Source: Gordonia aichiensis NBRC 108223
Lineage (GTDB): Bacteria > Actinomycetota > Actinomycetes > Mycobacteriales > Mycobacteriaceae
Direction: 5' to 3'
NCBI RefSeq assembly: GCF_000332975.1
Contig: NZ_BANR01000005.1
Span: 186,001-250,000 of the forward strand
Length of the DNA: 64,000 nucleotides
Below the pieces are notes generated by a model that ran no database searches, was not told the origin of the DNA, and saw only the letters and a list, made by a program, of their open reading frames with translations. The translations under genes and the position numbers were made by a program. Below, one piece after another: positions 46,848-56,234 of the stretch (positions are counted from its first letter, which is position 1; the number at the start of each line of letters is the position of its first letter).

Positions 46848-48926
46848 TCAGCCGGCGACCGCGCGCAGCGCGGCCGCGACGACCGCTTCCGCGGTGATGC
46901 CGAACTTCTCGTACAGCACCTTGTAATCGGCGGATGCGCCGTAGTGCTCGAGCGATACGATCTGATCGCCCTTGCCCACCCAGCGGTACCACGGCATCGC
47001 GATACCTGCCTCGACCGACACCCGTGGTACTGCGGGAGGCAGTACCGAGTCGCGGTAACCCTGTGGCTGTTCGTCGAACCATTCCATGCTCGGCATGGAC
47101 ACCACGCGGGCCGCGATTCCCTTCTCGGCCAGAGTCTTCTGCGCGTCGAGAGCCAACTGCACCTCGGACCCGGTGCCGATGATGACCACCTGGGCGTCGT
47201 CGTCGGAGTCACTGAGCACATACGCTCCGGCGGCGACCCCCTCCGCCGACGTCCCCTCGAGGACCGGAACGTTCTGACGTGTCAGGACCAGGCCGACGGG
47301 ACGATTGCGGCGCGTCATCAGGTGGGCCCACGCCGCAGCGGTCTCGTTGGCATCGGCGGGACGCACGACGTCGAGGTGGGGGATGGCGCGCAGTGCGGCG
47401 AGATGCTCCACCGGTTGGTGGGTGGGGCCGTCCTCGCCGAGACCGATGGAGTCGTGTGTCCACACGTAGATCGGGTCGATCTCCATGAGCGAGGCCAGTC
47501 GCACCGACGGACGCATATAGTCGGCGAACTGCAAGAACGTACCGCCATACGCTCGCGTCGGGCCGTGCAGCACGATGCCGGAGAGCACCGCGCCCATCGC
47601 GTGCTCACGAATGCCGAAGTGCAGCGTGCGGCCGTACGGGTTGGCCGACCACTTCTTCGTCGAGATCGCGGTGGGACCGAAGGACGCGGCACCGTCGATG
47701 GTGGTGTTGTTCGAGCCCGCGAGGTCGGCGGATCCGCCCCACAACTCCGGAAGGATGCCGCCGAGGGCGGAGAGTACCTTGCCCGACGCCGCGCGGGTCG
47801 CCAGGTCTTTGTCGCCGGGAGCCCAGGCCGGCAGCACGTCGCGCCATCCGTCGGGCAGTTCGTGTGCCTGCAACCGGTCGAAGAGCTTCTTGTTGTCGGG
47901 GTTGGCACTTGCCCAGGCGTCGAAGGCCTTCGTCCACGTCTCCTTGGCCTCGACCCCGCGCTCGACGAGCTTGCGTGTGTGACCGATGACTTCTTCGGAG
48001 ACGTCGAAGTTCTTGTCCGGATCGAACCCGAGGGCCTTCTTGGTCTTGGCGACCTCGTCGGCGCCGAGCGCCGAGCCGTGGACGGCGCCGGTGTTCATCT
48101 TGTCGGGCGCCGGGTAGCCGATGATGGTCCGCACGCAAATGAGCGAGGGCTTGTCGGTGACCTGCTTGGCCGCATCGATAGCAGCTTCGATGGCGACGAC
48201 GTCCTCGCCGCTCTCGACCGTCTGCACATGCCAGCCGTAGGCCTCATAGCGCAGTGCGGTGTTCTCGCCGAGCGCGATGGTCGTGTCGTCCTCGATCGAG
48301 ATCTGGTTCTGGTCGTAGAACACGATCAGATTGCCCAGCTCCTGGGTGCCCGCCAGCGACGACGCCTCGGATGTCACGCCCTCCTCGATGTCGCCGTCGG
48401 AGGCGATGACGTAGATGAAGTGGTCGAACGGACTGGCACCGGGAGCGGAGTCGGGGTCGAAGAGCCCGCGCTCATAGCGCGACGCCATGCTCATGCCCAC
48501 GGCGGAGGCCAGCCCCTGCCCCAGGGGCCCGGTGGTGATCTCGACGCCGTTGGTGTGGCGGAACTCCGGGTGTCCGGGGGTCAGCGAATCCCACGTGCGC
48601 AATGCCTCGAGATCGGAGAGCTCGAGGCCGAATCCGCCGAGGTAGAGCTGGATATAGAGGGTGAGACTCGAGTGTCCGCACGACAGGACGAAGCGGTCGC
48701 GCCCGACCCAGGTCGTGTCGACCGGGTCATGTCGCATCACGCGCTGGAACAGTGTGTACGCGAGGGGCGCGAGGCTCATCGCGGTGCCGGGATGACCGTT
48801 GCCGACCTTCTGGACGGCGTCTGCGGCGAGCACACGAGCCGTGTTGACCGCGCGCGTGTCCGCGTCGGACCAGTCATCGGGGTAGGCCGCCTCGGTGCGT
48901 TCGCGGATCTCGTCGGTGTCAGCCAC
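46848..48926 (-). CDS. tkt: Transketolase
   Basis: Thiamine-diphosphate enzyme of the non-oxidative pentose phosphate pathway. About 692 residues. [16 protein letters not shown] is the substrate/ThDP region; the ThDP-binding motif is [14 protein letters not shown]...YDQNQIS (GDG class). Further signatures: [20 protein letters not shown] and [14 protein letters not shown] 48926 has AGGAG upstream; earlier in-frame codons encode His-rich, non-conserved sequence. First gene of the minus-strand operon. Confidence 0.97.
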   Translation of the reverse strand: MADTDEIRERTEAAYPDDWSDADTRAVNTARVLAADAVQKVGNGHPGTAMSLAPLAYTLFQRVMRHDPVDTTWVGRDRFVLSCGHSSLTLYIQLYLGGFGLELSDLEALRTWDSLTPGHPEFRHTNGVEITTGPLGQGLASAVGMSMASRYERGLFDPDSAPGASPFDHFIYVIASDGDIEEGVTSEASSLAGTQELGNLIVFYDQNQISIEDDTTIALGENTALRYEAYGWHVQTVESGEDVVAIEAAIDAAKQVTDKPSLICVRTIIGYPAPDKMNTGAVHGSALGADEVAKTKKALGFDPDKNFDVSEEVIGHTRKLVERGVEAKETWTKAFDAWASANPDNKKLFDRLQAHELPDGWRDVLPAWAPGDKDLATRAASGKVLSALGGILPELWGGSADLAGSNNTTIDGAASFGPTAISTKKWSANPYGRTLHFGIREHAMGAVLSGIVLHGPTRAYGGTFLQFADYMRPSVRLASLMEIDPIYVWTHDSIGLGEDGPTHQPVEHLAALRAIPHLDVVRPADANETAAAWAHLMTRRNRPVGLVLTRQNVPVLEGTSAEGVAAGAYVLSDSDDDAQVVIIGTGSEVQLALDAQKTLAEKGIAARVVSMPSMEWFDEQPQGYRDSVLPPAVPRVSVEAGIAMPWYRWVGKGDQIVSLEHYGASADYKVLYEKFGITAEAVVAAALRAVAG

Positions 48927-49283
48927 GTGTGCCGTCTCCTGTACGTGTCGGTGTGCTTCGGATGTTGAGTGCTCGGGATGTCGGGTGCTGTGAACGTCGA
49001 TGTACTGATGCCTGTGGTGCAAATGTGCTGGGCTTGCGCGAATGCTCGTGCGCGTCACGCCCCTGTGCTCTGCAGGGCCCGAAGACCCACGATCTCCAGA
49101 GTAATCGGCTCACGGCAACGGTGTGGCGGGGTGGCCGGTAACGATCGGCCTGTCAGTTCGTCGTTGCTGGTCGGCGGCACCGCCACGACTCGATTCTTTG
49201 ATCGAACACCCCAACGTCTACCATGCTGAGTAGTAGTCGGAGATGCCCGAGAGCCGAATCGTCGGCGGGGCAGGGGAGATGAC
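48927..49283. other. 357-bp divergent intergenic region between tkt and ctaB
   Basis: It must hold two divergent promoters. A candidate for ctaB is TTGATC (49198-49203) with TACCAT (49219-49224), 15 nt apart. I could not choose a tkt promoter. No coding frame or RNA element is apparent. Confidence 0.5.
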
Positions 49284-50297
49284 GTGAGGATCGGTGAGCG
49301 TGTGAGCGGAGATGGTTCCGCCACTTCTCGCGGCACGTCCGAGGTGGAGTCTGACCGCCCCGTCAGCGAATCGAACACGACCGCCGACACAGGCGCCCTC
49401 GCACGCGTGCGCGGAATGGTGATGGCGTACATCGCGCTCACCAAACCTCGTGTCATCGAGCTGCTGCTGGTGGCGACGATCCCGGTCATGCTGCAGGCAG
49501 ATCGAGGACATGTCGACCTGAGAATTATTGCGTTCACGCTTCTCGGTGGATGGCTGGGCGCCGCGAGCGCGAACACGTTGAACATGGTCGTCGATGCCGA
49601 CATCGACAAGAAGATGCGACGGACCGCCAAGCGGCCGTTGGCCCGTCACGCGGTGACGCGACTGAATGCGCTGATCTTCGGCATTCTGCTGTGGGTGGCG
49701 TCGTTCGCGGTGCTCTGGTGGGCGGCCAATCTGCTCAGCGCACTACTCGTGTCGGCGACGATCATCTTCTACGTCGGCGTGTACACGATGATCCTCAAGC
49801 GCCGTACCTGGCAGAACGTGGTCTGGGGTGGCGCTGCAGGCTGCATGCCGACCCTCGTCGGCTGGGCGGCTGTCACCGGATCGTTGAGTTGGCAGCCGAT
49901 CGTGCTGTTCGGCGTCATCTTCTTCTGGACGCCTCCGCACACCTGGGCACTGGCGATGCGCTACCGCGAGGACTACAAGGCAGCGGGCGTGCCGATGCTG
50001 CCGGTCATCGCCACTGAGGAGCGGGTGACCCGTCAGATCGTCGTTTACACATGGCTGACCGTGATCTGCTCGTTCCTGCTCATCGGGGCGGCGAGCTGGA
50101 TCTACGCCGCGCTCGCGGTGTTGGCGGGCGTGTGGTTCCTCAACCGGGTGCACAAGCTCTACCGCGACACCCGGCGCGGCGTCGAAGTCACGCCGTTGAA
50201 GGTGTTCCTGCAGTCGAATGAGTACCTTGCGGCACTGTTCTGCGGTCTCGCTATCGACGCGGTGGTCAACCTGCCCACCATCGCCAGTTACTTCTGA
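49284..50297 (+). CDS. ctaB: Protoheme IX farnesyltransferase (heme O synthase)
   Basis: Adds farnesyl to heme B to make heme O for cytochrome oxidase. 337 residues of the UbiA superfamily with about eight or nine membrane helices. The first Asp-rich motif is [20 protein letters not shown]; the second region is [20 protein letters not shown]. An N-terminal hydrophilic extension of about 45 residues precedes the conserved [16 protein letters not shown] 49284 has GGGGAG upstream. It works with CtaA at 53.3 kb. Confidence 0.94.
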   Translation: MRIGERVSGDGSATSRGTSEVESDRPVSESNTTADTGALARVRGMVMAYIALTKPRVIELLLVATIPVMLQADRGHVDLRIIAFTLLGGWLGAASANTLNMVVDADIDKKMRRTAKRPLARHAVTRLNALIFGILLWVASFAVLWWAANLLSALLVSATIIFYVGVYTMILKRRTWQNVVWGGAAGCMPTLVGWAAVTGSLSWQPIVLFGVIFFWTPPHTWALAMRYREDYKAAGVPMLPVIATEERVTRQIVVYTWLTVICSFLLIGAASWIYAALAVLAGVWFLNRVHKLYRDTRRGVEVTPLKVFLQSNEYLAALFCGLAIDAVVNLPTIASYF

Positions 50298-50341
50298 CCG
50301 GTCCGCGCGGGGCAGCATCCCTTCGCCGGGCGTCAGGGGAG

Positions 50342-51304
50342 TCAGGGGATGAGTGCTGTCGCCCCGGTGGTGACGCGGCCTTCCAGATCGGTTTGCGCTT
50401 GTGCGGCATCGGCGAGGCGGTACTCCTGTCCGACCCGGGCATCCAGTCCGTCGAGCACGGCGTCGAAGTACTCACCCGACCGCCAGCGCAGTTCATCGGT
50501 GTCGGCGATGAAATGGCCGAGCGTAGGACGTGTCACCGACAGGGAACCCGCTGGATTGAGTCTCTGGATGTCGAACGGCGGCACTGGCCCGCTCGCGGCC
50601 CCGAACACGACGACGATCCCGCGGACAGCGGTAGACGCGAGTGATTGCTCGAAGGTGTCGGCGCCCACACCATCGTAGACAACGGGGACGCCCTTGCCGT
50701 CGGTCAGATCCCGAACCTGTGCGACGAGGTCGTCGCCATATCGCAGGACGTGGTCGGCGCCCGCCTTCTTCGATAGCTCCGCCTTCTCGTCGGTCGAGAC
50801 TGTGGTGATCACAGTGATGCCCCGACGCTTGGCGAGCTGTGTGAGGATCAGGCCGACCCCACCGGCGCCCGCGTGTACCAGAATCGTGTCGCCCGCAGCC
50901 GGGTGCGCGCTGCCATCGAGTAGATAGTGCGCGGTCAGGCCACGCAGCATGGTCGCTCCTGCCACGACGTCGGGGACGCCGTCGGGGACCGGAATAGCTC
51001 GCGCCGCGCTCACCGCGACGAGTTCGGCGTAGGAACCCGGCGCGTCGACCCACGCGATTCGTTGTCCGGGCTCGAGGTCGGTCACCTCACTGCCGACCGC
51101 GACGATCTCGCCCGCACCCTCTGCGCCCGGCACGTAGGGCGGTGTCGACGGGTACATGCCGCGCCGCAGATACGTGTCGATGAAGTTGACGCCGACCGCG
51201 GTTGTCCGTGCGATCACTTCGTCGGGTGCGGGAATCGGGTCGTCGACCGTTCCGTAGTTGAGTACGTCGGGACCGCCGTGATGTGTCACCTGAATCGCGC
51301 GCAT
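50342..51304 (-). CDS. qor: Zinc-independent quinone oxidoreductase (MDR superfamily)
   Basis: About 320 residues. A GroES-like N-terminal domain is followed by a Rossmann fold with VHAGAGGVGLILTQLAKRRG. The structural zinc cysteines of alcohol dehydrogenases are absent, and the QOR signature YDGVGADTFEQSL is present. It likely reduces quinones with NADPH. Convergent with ctaB (44-bp gap); the same pairing exists in mycobacteria. Confidence 0.9.
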   Translation of the reverse strand: MRAIQVTHHGGPDVLNYGTVDDPIPAPDEVIARTTAVGVNFIDTYLRRGMYPSTPPYVPGAEGAGEIVAVGSEVTDLEPGQRIAWVDAPGSYAELVAVSAARAIPVPDGVPDVVAGATMLRGLTAHYLLDGSAHPAAGDTILVHAGAGGVGLILTQLAKRRGITVITTVSTDEKAELSKKAGADHVLRYGDDLVAQVRDLTDGKGVPVVYDGVGADTFEQSLASTAVRGIVVVFGAASGPVPPFDIQRLNPAGSLSVTRPTLGHFIADTDELRWRSGEYFDAVLDGLDARVGQEYRLADAAQAQTDLEGRVTTGATALIP

Positions 51305-51381
51305 GACTCGTTTCTACACGCTGCTGTTCTCAGCCATCTGTCGGTATCCGAGGACAGCAGTGAACGCCCGACGAAGCGGGG

Positions 51382-51900
51382 CTAGGGGTTCGATTCGCTG
51401 CTGTTGGTGCGGGTGGTGACAACTGGCGGATCGACCGACCACGGAAAGTTGATCCACTTGTCGGTGGTGCGCCAGCAGTAGTCGGGAGTCGTGATCGTGT
51501 GCGGCTTCTGGTAAATCACCGCATTGCGAACCTCGGCCACGCGGCCCTGTTGTTCGCAGAAATCGTCGACCAGCTTGAGCGTCTTTCCCGAGTCTGCGAC
51601 GTCGTCGACGACCAGTACCCGCTGGTCGTGCAGTCCGCTGCTCTCGAGCAGAGACGGGAGCAACACGGGTTCGGACAGTGTTTCACCGATGCCGGTGTAG
51701 AACTCGACGTTGAGCGAGAGCATGAGCTTGCAGTCGAGGGCATAGGCGATCGCTCCCGCCGGGATGAGTCCGCCGCGCGCGATGCCGATGATGATGTCGG
51801 GCACGTACCCGTCGTCGGCGACCAGCTGCGCGAGCTCGCGGCACGCGACACCGTTGAGTTCCCAGGTGAGTACCTCGCGCTCCGGCGCGGACGAGTTCAT
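51382..51900 (-). CDS. Phosphoribosyltransferase family protein
   Basis: About 172 residues, type I PRT fold. PRPP loop RVLVVDDVADSGKTLKLVDD; other conserved parts IIIGIARGGLIPAGAIAYAL and INFPWSVDPPV. Similar proteins are annotated as hypoxanthine/xanthine or general purine phosphoribosyltransferases; the substrate cannot be read from the sequence. ATG 51900 gives the compact domain; further upstream the frame is non-conserved basic sequence. It lies 53 bp after the SDR gene. Confidence 0.85.
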   Translation of the reverse strand: MNSSAPEREVLTWELNGVACRELAQLVADDGYVPDIIIGIARGGLIPAGAIAYALDCKLMLSLNVEFYTGIGETLSEPVLLPSLLESSGLHDQRVLVVDDVADSGKTLKLVDDFCEQQGRVAEVRNAVIYQKPHTITTPDYCWRTTDKWINFPWSVDPPVVTTRTNSSESNP

Positions 51901-51953
51901 ACCTGACAACTCTGCCAACTCTGCGGCCGATGCACATCTCGAACCGTCGGGGT

Positions 51954-52835
51954 TCAGGCGGTGAGGTTCGCGCTGTCTCCGCCGGTGACGGCGATGGAGG
52001 TTCCGGAGACCATACGTGCACCGTCGGAAGCGAGGAACACGACGGCGGGCGCGATGTCCTCGGGTTCGATCCACGGCACGCCGAGCGGAGACTTCGACGC
52101 CAAGCCCTGCTCTGCCTGTTCTTCGTCGCGACGTTCGTCACCGCTTGCGGTTTTGCCGGACGACTCGAGCGCCTGTTCGTAGCGGCTCTCGCGACGTGTG
52201 AGCGGGGTGTCGATCAGGCCCGGCACCACCGCGTTCACGGTGATGCCGTAGGCCCCGAGCTCGAGGGCTGCTGACTTCATCAGACCGAGGAGCCCCCACT
52301 TCGACGCCGAATAGGCGGCACCGTCGAGGGTTCCGTGCTGTCCCTGTGTCGACGACGTGATGATGATGCGGCCGCCGCCGCGCTCCTTGAGCAACGGCGC
52401 AGCGACGCGGATGACGTTGGCGGTTCCTGTCAGATTGACGTCGATCTGGTCGCTCCAGTCGGCGTCGGACATGTCCAGTAACGGTACGAACGCCTGGATT
52501 CCCGCGTTCGCGTGCACGACGTCGATGCCGCCGAACGTCTCGACGATCGTGGCGAAGCCCTTCCGGAGGGCGACGATATCTCGTTGATCGAGAACGAGGG
52601 GCAACCACCGCGCACCCGCTTCGGGCGCACCCGCTTCGGCGACCTTTCGACCTGTCTCGTCGAGATCCGCGCGGGACGAGGGCACGAGGTCGGGGATGTT
52701 GCTGACAGGGCCGGCTATGTCGATACCTGCGACGTCGAACCCTGACGTCGCTAGCGCGACTGCGCTGGCCCGTCCGATACCGCGCGCTGTACCGGTGACG
52801 ACGGCGACCTTTCGAGATGGCTCGTGTGCGCCCAT
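51954..52835 (-). CDS. Short-chain dehydrogenase/reductase (SDR)
   Basis: About 293 residues. Cofactor motif VVTGTARGIGRASAVAL; NAG motif HANAGIQAF; catalytic Ser in ITSSTQGQ and YxxxK in YSASKWG. A C-terminal insertion of about 30 charged residues (KTASGDERRDEEQAEQ) sits before the conserved end SGTSIAVTGGDSAN. Substrate unknown. ATG 52835 is preferred to an upstream ATG because homology starts at KVAVVTG. Confidence 0.9.
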   Translation of the reverse strand: MGAHEPSRKVAVVTGTARGIGRASAVALATSGFDVAGIDIAGPVSNIPDLVPSSRADLDETGRKVAEAGAPEAGARWLPLVLDQRDIVALRKGFATIVETFGGIDVVHANAGIQAFVPLLDMSDADWSDQIDVNLTGTANVIRVAAPLLKERGGGRIIITSSTQGQHGTLDGAAYSASKWGLLGLMKSAALELGAYGITVNAVVPGLIDTPLTRRESRYEQALESSGKTASGDERRDEEQAEQGLASKSPLGVPWIEPEDIAPAVVFLASDGARMVSGTSIAVTGGDSANLTA

Positions 52836-52928
52836 ACCGACCGACGGTACGCGCGACCGGGCCGTGAGAGGGACCTCAGGCTGGACGGCTGCCGACAATC
52901 TGCGGCGAAGTGTCAGGACCTCGACCGG

Positions 52929-52934
52929 TATGCT
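52929..52934 (+). promoter_or_regulatory. Candidate -10 box for the small conserved gene at 52944
   Basis: TATGCT fits TANNNT and lies 9 nt before the ATG, so the transcript would have almost no leader. No Shine-Dalgarno sequence is visible. Confidence 0.4.
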
Positions 52935-52943
52935 CTACAGACC

Positions 52944-53318
52944 ATGAGCGACGAGCAGCCGACCGAGACCACCGAGACCGCTCCGCGTACAAAGGCGCCC
53001 ACGGGCGTCGTCGCGTCGATCAAGAAGTTCGTCGCGGCTGAAGGGGGCGCCGCGACGGCAGTCCTGCAGCCGATCGGCACGGCAGGAGTCCGCATCACCT
53101 TGGTGGGGGAGTCGAATGGCTATCTCGGCGACCGGGTCGTGGACGACCTCGCGACAGCCAACGCCGTCGTCGACGCGGTTCCCGGTCTCGAGGTCGGCGA
53201 GTGGGATCGAGAGCTGACGTCGCAGGCCACTGTGTCGCCCGAGCACTACCGCAAGATGGCCGGGTGGGTTGCACATTCCGAGCGCTTCCCGAAGGCGCGC
53301 AACAGCGCGATTCTCTGA
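52944..53318 (+). CDS. Conserved hypothetical protein (Rv1455-like)
   Basis: 124 residues, no signal peptide or membrane helix. A Thr/Glu-rich N-terminus is followed by a compact domain containing IKKFVAAEGGAATAVLQPIG and HYRKMAGWVAHSERFPKARN. Mycobacteria carry a gene at this position between qor and ctaA. Function unknown; no catalytic motif seen. It is a single plus-strand gene between two minus-strand units. Confidence 0.8.
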   Translation: MSDEQPTETTETAPRTKAPTGVVASIKKFVAAEGGAATAVLQPIGTAGVRITLVGESNGYLGDRVVDDLATANAVVDAVPGLEVGEWDRELTSQATVSPEHYRKMAGWVAHSERFPKARNSAIL

Positions 53319-53343
53319 GCCCACGGTCACCGGGGGTGACCGG

Positions 53344-54357
53344 TCACCCGATGGACGAGCCAACCACCTCGCGCTGATCTCGCCCGAACCACAACACCAG
53401 CCAGGTGGCGCCGATCATGAGAAGTGCGCTTCCCAGCATGTGCGCGATGACCAGTGCCATCGGGAGGTCGGTCGCGTATTGGACACCGCCGATCACGCCC
53501 TGCAGTGCCAGCAGCGCTACGTAGACGAGCGCGGCAGGGCTCTGCGGCATACGTAGCACGCGTGTGGTGACCGCGACCGCCAGCGCCAGACCCACCAGAA
53601 TGAAGACGAAATCGGCGTGCAGCTGAGTCATGGCGCCGGGGTCGAGTCCGTTTCGGGGAGCGTCGGCGTCACCGGCGTGCGGGCCCGAGCCGGTGACCAC
53701 GGTGCCGATGTAGATGGTCGCCCAGGTGAATGCGTATATCAGCCACGAGAGCGCGCCGCCGAGTCGGGCGGCCACCAGGTTGGTCGTCTTCTCGCGCGTG
53801 CGCGGGGAGGTCCGGAACACCAGTACCGTCGCCGCCGACACCAGTGCCATCGACAACACGAAGTGCAGTGAGACGACCCACGGGTTCAGATCGGTGAGCA
53901 CCGAGATGCCGCCGATGACCGCCTGGAACGGGATGCCGAGGGCGATGAGTGTGGCCAACCATCGATCACCGCGCGTCGAGTCGCGCCCGCGGAATACGGC
54001 AAGCCACGTCGCGATGGCGACGATGACCAGGACCCAGGTCAGCATGCGGTTGCCGAACTCGATGGCACCATGCATCCCCAGCGCCTGGTGGGGCACGAAC
54101 GATTCGTCGGTGCACTGCGGCCACGTCGGACAGCCCAGACCCGAGCCGGTCAGGCGGACCGCGCCGCCGGTCACGACGATGCCGACATTGACCACCAGCT
54201 GCGCGATCGACCAACCGTGGATGAATCGCGCGGTGGGGGTGCCGAAGCCGGGGACGCGAGCGAATCGGTTCCGTGGCGTTGGCTTCGACCCGGGGTCGCG
54301 AGTCGCGGTGTCGGGCGCCGCGGCTGCACGTTCGGTGCGTGTGTCTGATGTCGTCAT
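53344..54357 (-). CDS. ctaA: Heme A synthase (COX15/CtaA family)
   Basis: About 337 residues with eight predicted membrane helices. Converts heme O to heme A. A conserved His lies in helix 2 (HGAIEFGNRMLTWVLVIVAI). The GGAVRLTGSGLGCPTWPQC motif, with its Cys pair, marks the extracytoplasmic loop. Preceded on the same strand by the ABC exporter permease with a 4-nt ATGA overlap (54354-54357). The neighbouring ctaB makes its substrate. Confidence 0.93.
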   Translation of the reverse strand: MTTSDTRTERAAAAPDTATRDPGSKPTPRNRFARVPGFGTPTARFIHGWSIAQLVVNVGIVVTGGAVRLTGSGLGCPTWPQCTDESFVPHQALGMHGAIEFGNRMLTWVLVIVAIATWLAVFRGRDSTRGDRWLATLIALGIPFQAVIGGISVLTDLNPWVVSLHFVLSMALVSAATVLVFRTSPRTREKTTNLVAARLGGALSWLIYAFTWATIYIGTVVTGSGPHAGDADAPRNGLDPGAMTQLHADFVFILVGLALAVAVTTRVLRMPQSPAALVYVALLALQGVIGGVQYATDLPMALVIAHMLGSALLMIGATWLVLWFGRDQREVVGSSIG

Positions 54358-55160
54358 TGGAATCGGAACCACCTCACTGCCAGCGCCGAGCCGAGAACGG
54401 CCCAGGCCAGCAAAACCACCACACCGAAGACGTCAACGCGTCCATCGGCGGCTTGCTCTAATGCTTCGGTCAGCGCTCCGGACGGCACGATACGTGCCAC
54501 CCACCACACTGCATCAGGGACACGGGACGACATCACCACGAGGCTGCCGATGCCGACCATTGCGAACCACAGTAGATTCGCGAGTGCGAGGACAACCTCG
54601 GCTTTGAGCGTGCCGCCGAGGAGTAATCCGAGCGCACAGAACGCAGCCGTCCCGAGTGCGATGGTCAGGGCGCCGATCAGCAATCCCACGGGCTCGGGTC
54701 GCCATCCAAACGCGACGCCGATCGCTCCGAGCAGGATCGCCTGTGCGATCACGACGATCACCACGGCCATTGCCTTGCCCGCGATGATCCCCCATCGCGG
54801 AATCGGCGTCGCCCCAAGTCTTTTCAACGCGCCGTAGCGGCGATCAAAACCGACCGCGATGGCCTGTCCGGTGAACGCCGTCGACATGACAGCCACCGTC
54901 AGGATCGCCGGCACGAAGGTGGCGGCACGCTCGGCGTTGGTCGTGCCGAGGTCGGTGTCGAGTGGTAGTAGACACAGCCCGACCAGCAACGTTATCGGGA
55001 TGAACATGGTCAGCAGCAGCTGTTCGCCATTGCGGAGCAGCAGGGTCAGCTCGAGCCGCGTCTGGGCGGCGAGCATGGCGGGCAGGGATGCGGGTTGCGG
55101 CCGCGGTGCGAAAGTCCCGGGTGGGAACTGCGACGTCGACGGTGTGCGTGCGGTGGTCAT
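54354..55160 (-). CDS. ABC-2 type exporter permease
   Basis: About 268 residues with six membrane helices (such as LLLTMFIPITLLVGLCLLPL and AFCALGLLLGGTLKAEVVLA), the ABC-2 permease pattern. It overlaps both the ATPase gene and ctaA by 4 nt. Related genes in mycobacteria (Rv1457c) are annotated as antibiotic exporters. Their constant linkage to ctaA suggests a role in heme or cytochrome biogenesis instead, but that is inference. Confidence 0.87.
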   Translation of the reverse strand: MTTARTPSTSQFPPGTFAPRPQPASLPAMLAAQTRLELTLLLRNGEQLLLTMFIPITLLVGLCLLPLDTDLGTTNAERAATFVPAILTVAVMSTAFTGQAIAVGFDRRYGALKRLGATPIPRWGIIAGKAMAVVIVVIAQAILLGAIGVAFGWRPEPVGLLIGALTIALGTAAFCALGLLLGGTLKAEVVLALANLLWFAMVGIGSLVVMSSRVPDAVWWVARIVPSGALTEALEQAADGRVDVFGVVVLLAWAVLGSALAVRWFRFQ

Positions 55161-56128
55161 CGGCGCAACTCCCGCCCGGTCAGATCGAGGAAGACGTCTT
55201 CGAGGCTGCGTGTCTCGACGCGGAGGTCTGTTGCAAGGACGTTGATCTTGGCGCACCAGGCGGTCACTGTCGCCAGCACCTGTGGCGTCACATCGCCGCT
55301 GACCAGGTAATTACCGGGTACTGGCTCGCTACAGCAGTAGTCCTCAGGCAACGCGAGTTCGAGCATCGTGAGGTCAAGACCTCGGGGCGCTGTGAAACGC
55401 AGTTCGTTCTCCGCCCCACGACTGGTCAACTCGGCAGGTGTGCCGTTCGCGACGACCTTGCCGTGGTCGATGATGACCACATGGTCGGCGAGTTCTTCGG
55501 CTTCGTCCATGAGGTGGGTGGTGAGCAAGACCGAGACACCGTCGCCGCGCAGACGATCGATGATCTCCCAGACGACCAGGCGCGCCTGGGCGTCGAGTCC
55601 CGCCGTCGGTTCGTCGAGAAAGACCAGCTCCGGCCGACCGACGATCGCGCATGCGAGCGACAGCCGTTGCTGCTGTCCGCCGGAGAGGCGTCGGAAAGGC
55701 GTTCGTGCGGCCGACTCGAGGCCGAGTGCGTTCAGAAGCCAATCAGGGTCGATGGGGTCGGCCGAATACGCCGCGCACAGGCGAAGCATCTCCTCGGCGC
55801 GGGCACCCGGGTATGCGCCGCCACCCTGCAGCATCACGCCGATGCGCGTGCGGAGTCTGTCATTGTCGCGCCACGGATCGAGACCCAGTACGGAGACGGT
55901 GCCCTCGTCTGCGTGCTGGAACCCTTCGCATATCTCCACTGTTGTGGTCTTGCCCGCCCCGTTGGGTCCGAGGAGCGCGAGAACAGTCCCGGTGTCGAGA
56001 TCGAGATCGAGACCGTCAACAGCGGGCCGGTCACCGAACCGCTTGACCAATCGACGGATGCTCAGTGCTGCGTCGGCCTTCGTCGCCGCGTCCGTGGGGA
56101 CCGAGCGGCGAGTGCGACGATCGGTCAT
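55157..56128 (-). CDS. ABC exporter ATP-binding protein
   Basis: About 323 residues. Walker A LLGPNGAGKTT, signature RLSGGQQQRLSLACAI, Walker B ELVFLDEPTAGLDAQ, and the switch His of LLTTHLMDEAEEL. A C-terminal region of about 100 residues is typical of CcmA/DrrA-like subunits. ATG 56128 was chosen; GTG 56173 would add 15 residues. Pairs with the permease gene that it overlaps. Confidence 0.93.
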   Translation of the reverse strand: MTDRRTRRSVPTDAATKADAALSIRRLVKRFGDRPAVDGLDLDLDTGTVLALLGPNGAGKTTTVEICEGFQHADEGTVSVLGLDPWRDNDRLRTRIGVMLQGGGAYPGARAEEMLRLCAAYSADPIDPDWLLNALGLESAARTPFRRLSGGQQQRLSLACAIVGRPELVFLDEPTAGLDAQARLVVWEIIDRLRGDGVSVLLTTHLMDEAEELADHVVIIDHGKVVANGTPAELTSRGAENELRFTAPRGLDLTMLELALPEDYCCSEPVPGNYLVSGDVTPQVLATVTAWCAKINVLATDLRVETRSLEDVFLDLTGRELRR

Positions 56129-56234
56129 CTGATCGTCTGCCGGAGATGATGAGGGTGAAGCCGTGCCGCGCACACGCCAAGACTATGCGGTGAAGGGGCC
56201 CGGAGAGAAAACGACTCCGACGCCGACATAGCTG

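Noticed and set aside
46944-48968. 674-codon plus-strand frame opposite tkt
   Set aside because: Antisense shadow of transketolase; composition is His/Arg/Gly-rich and no domain is recognisable.
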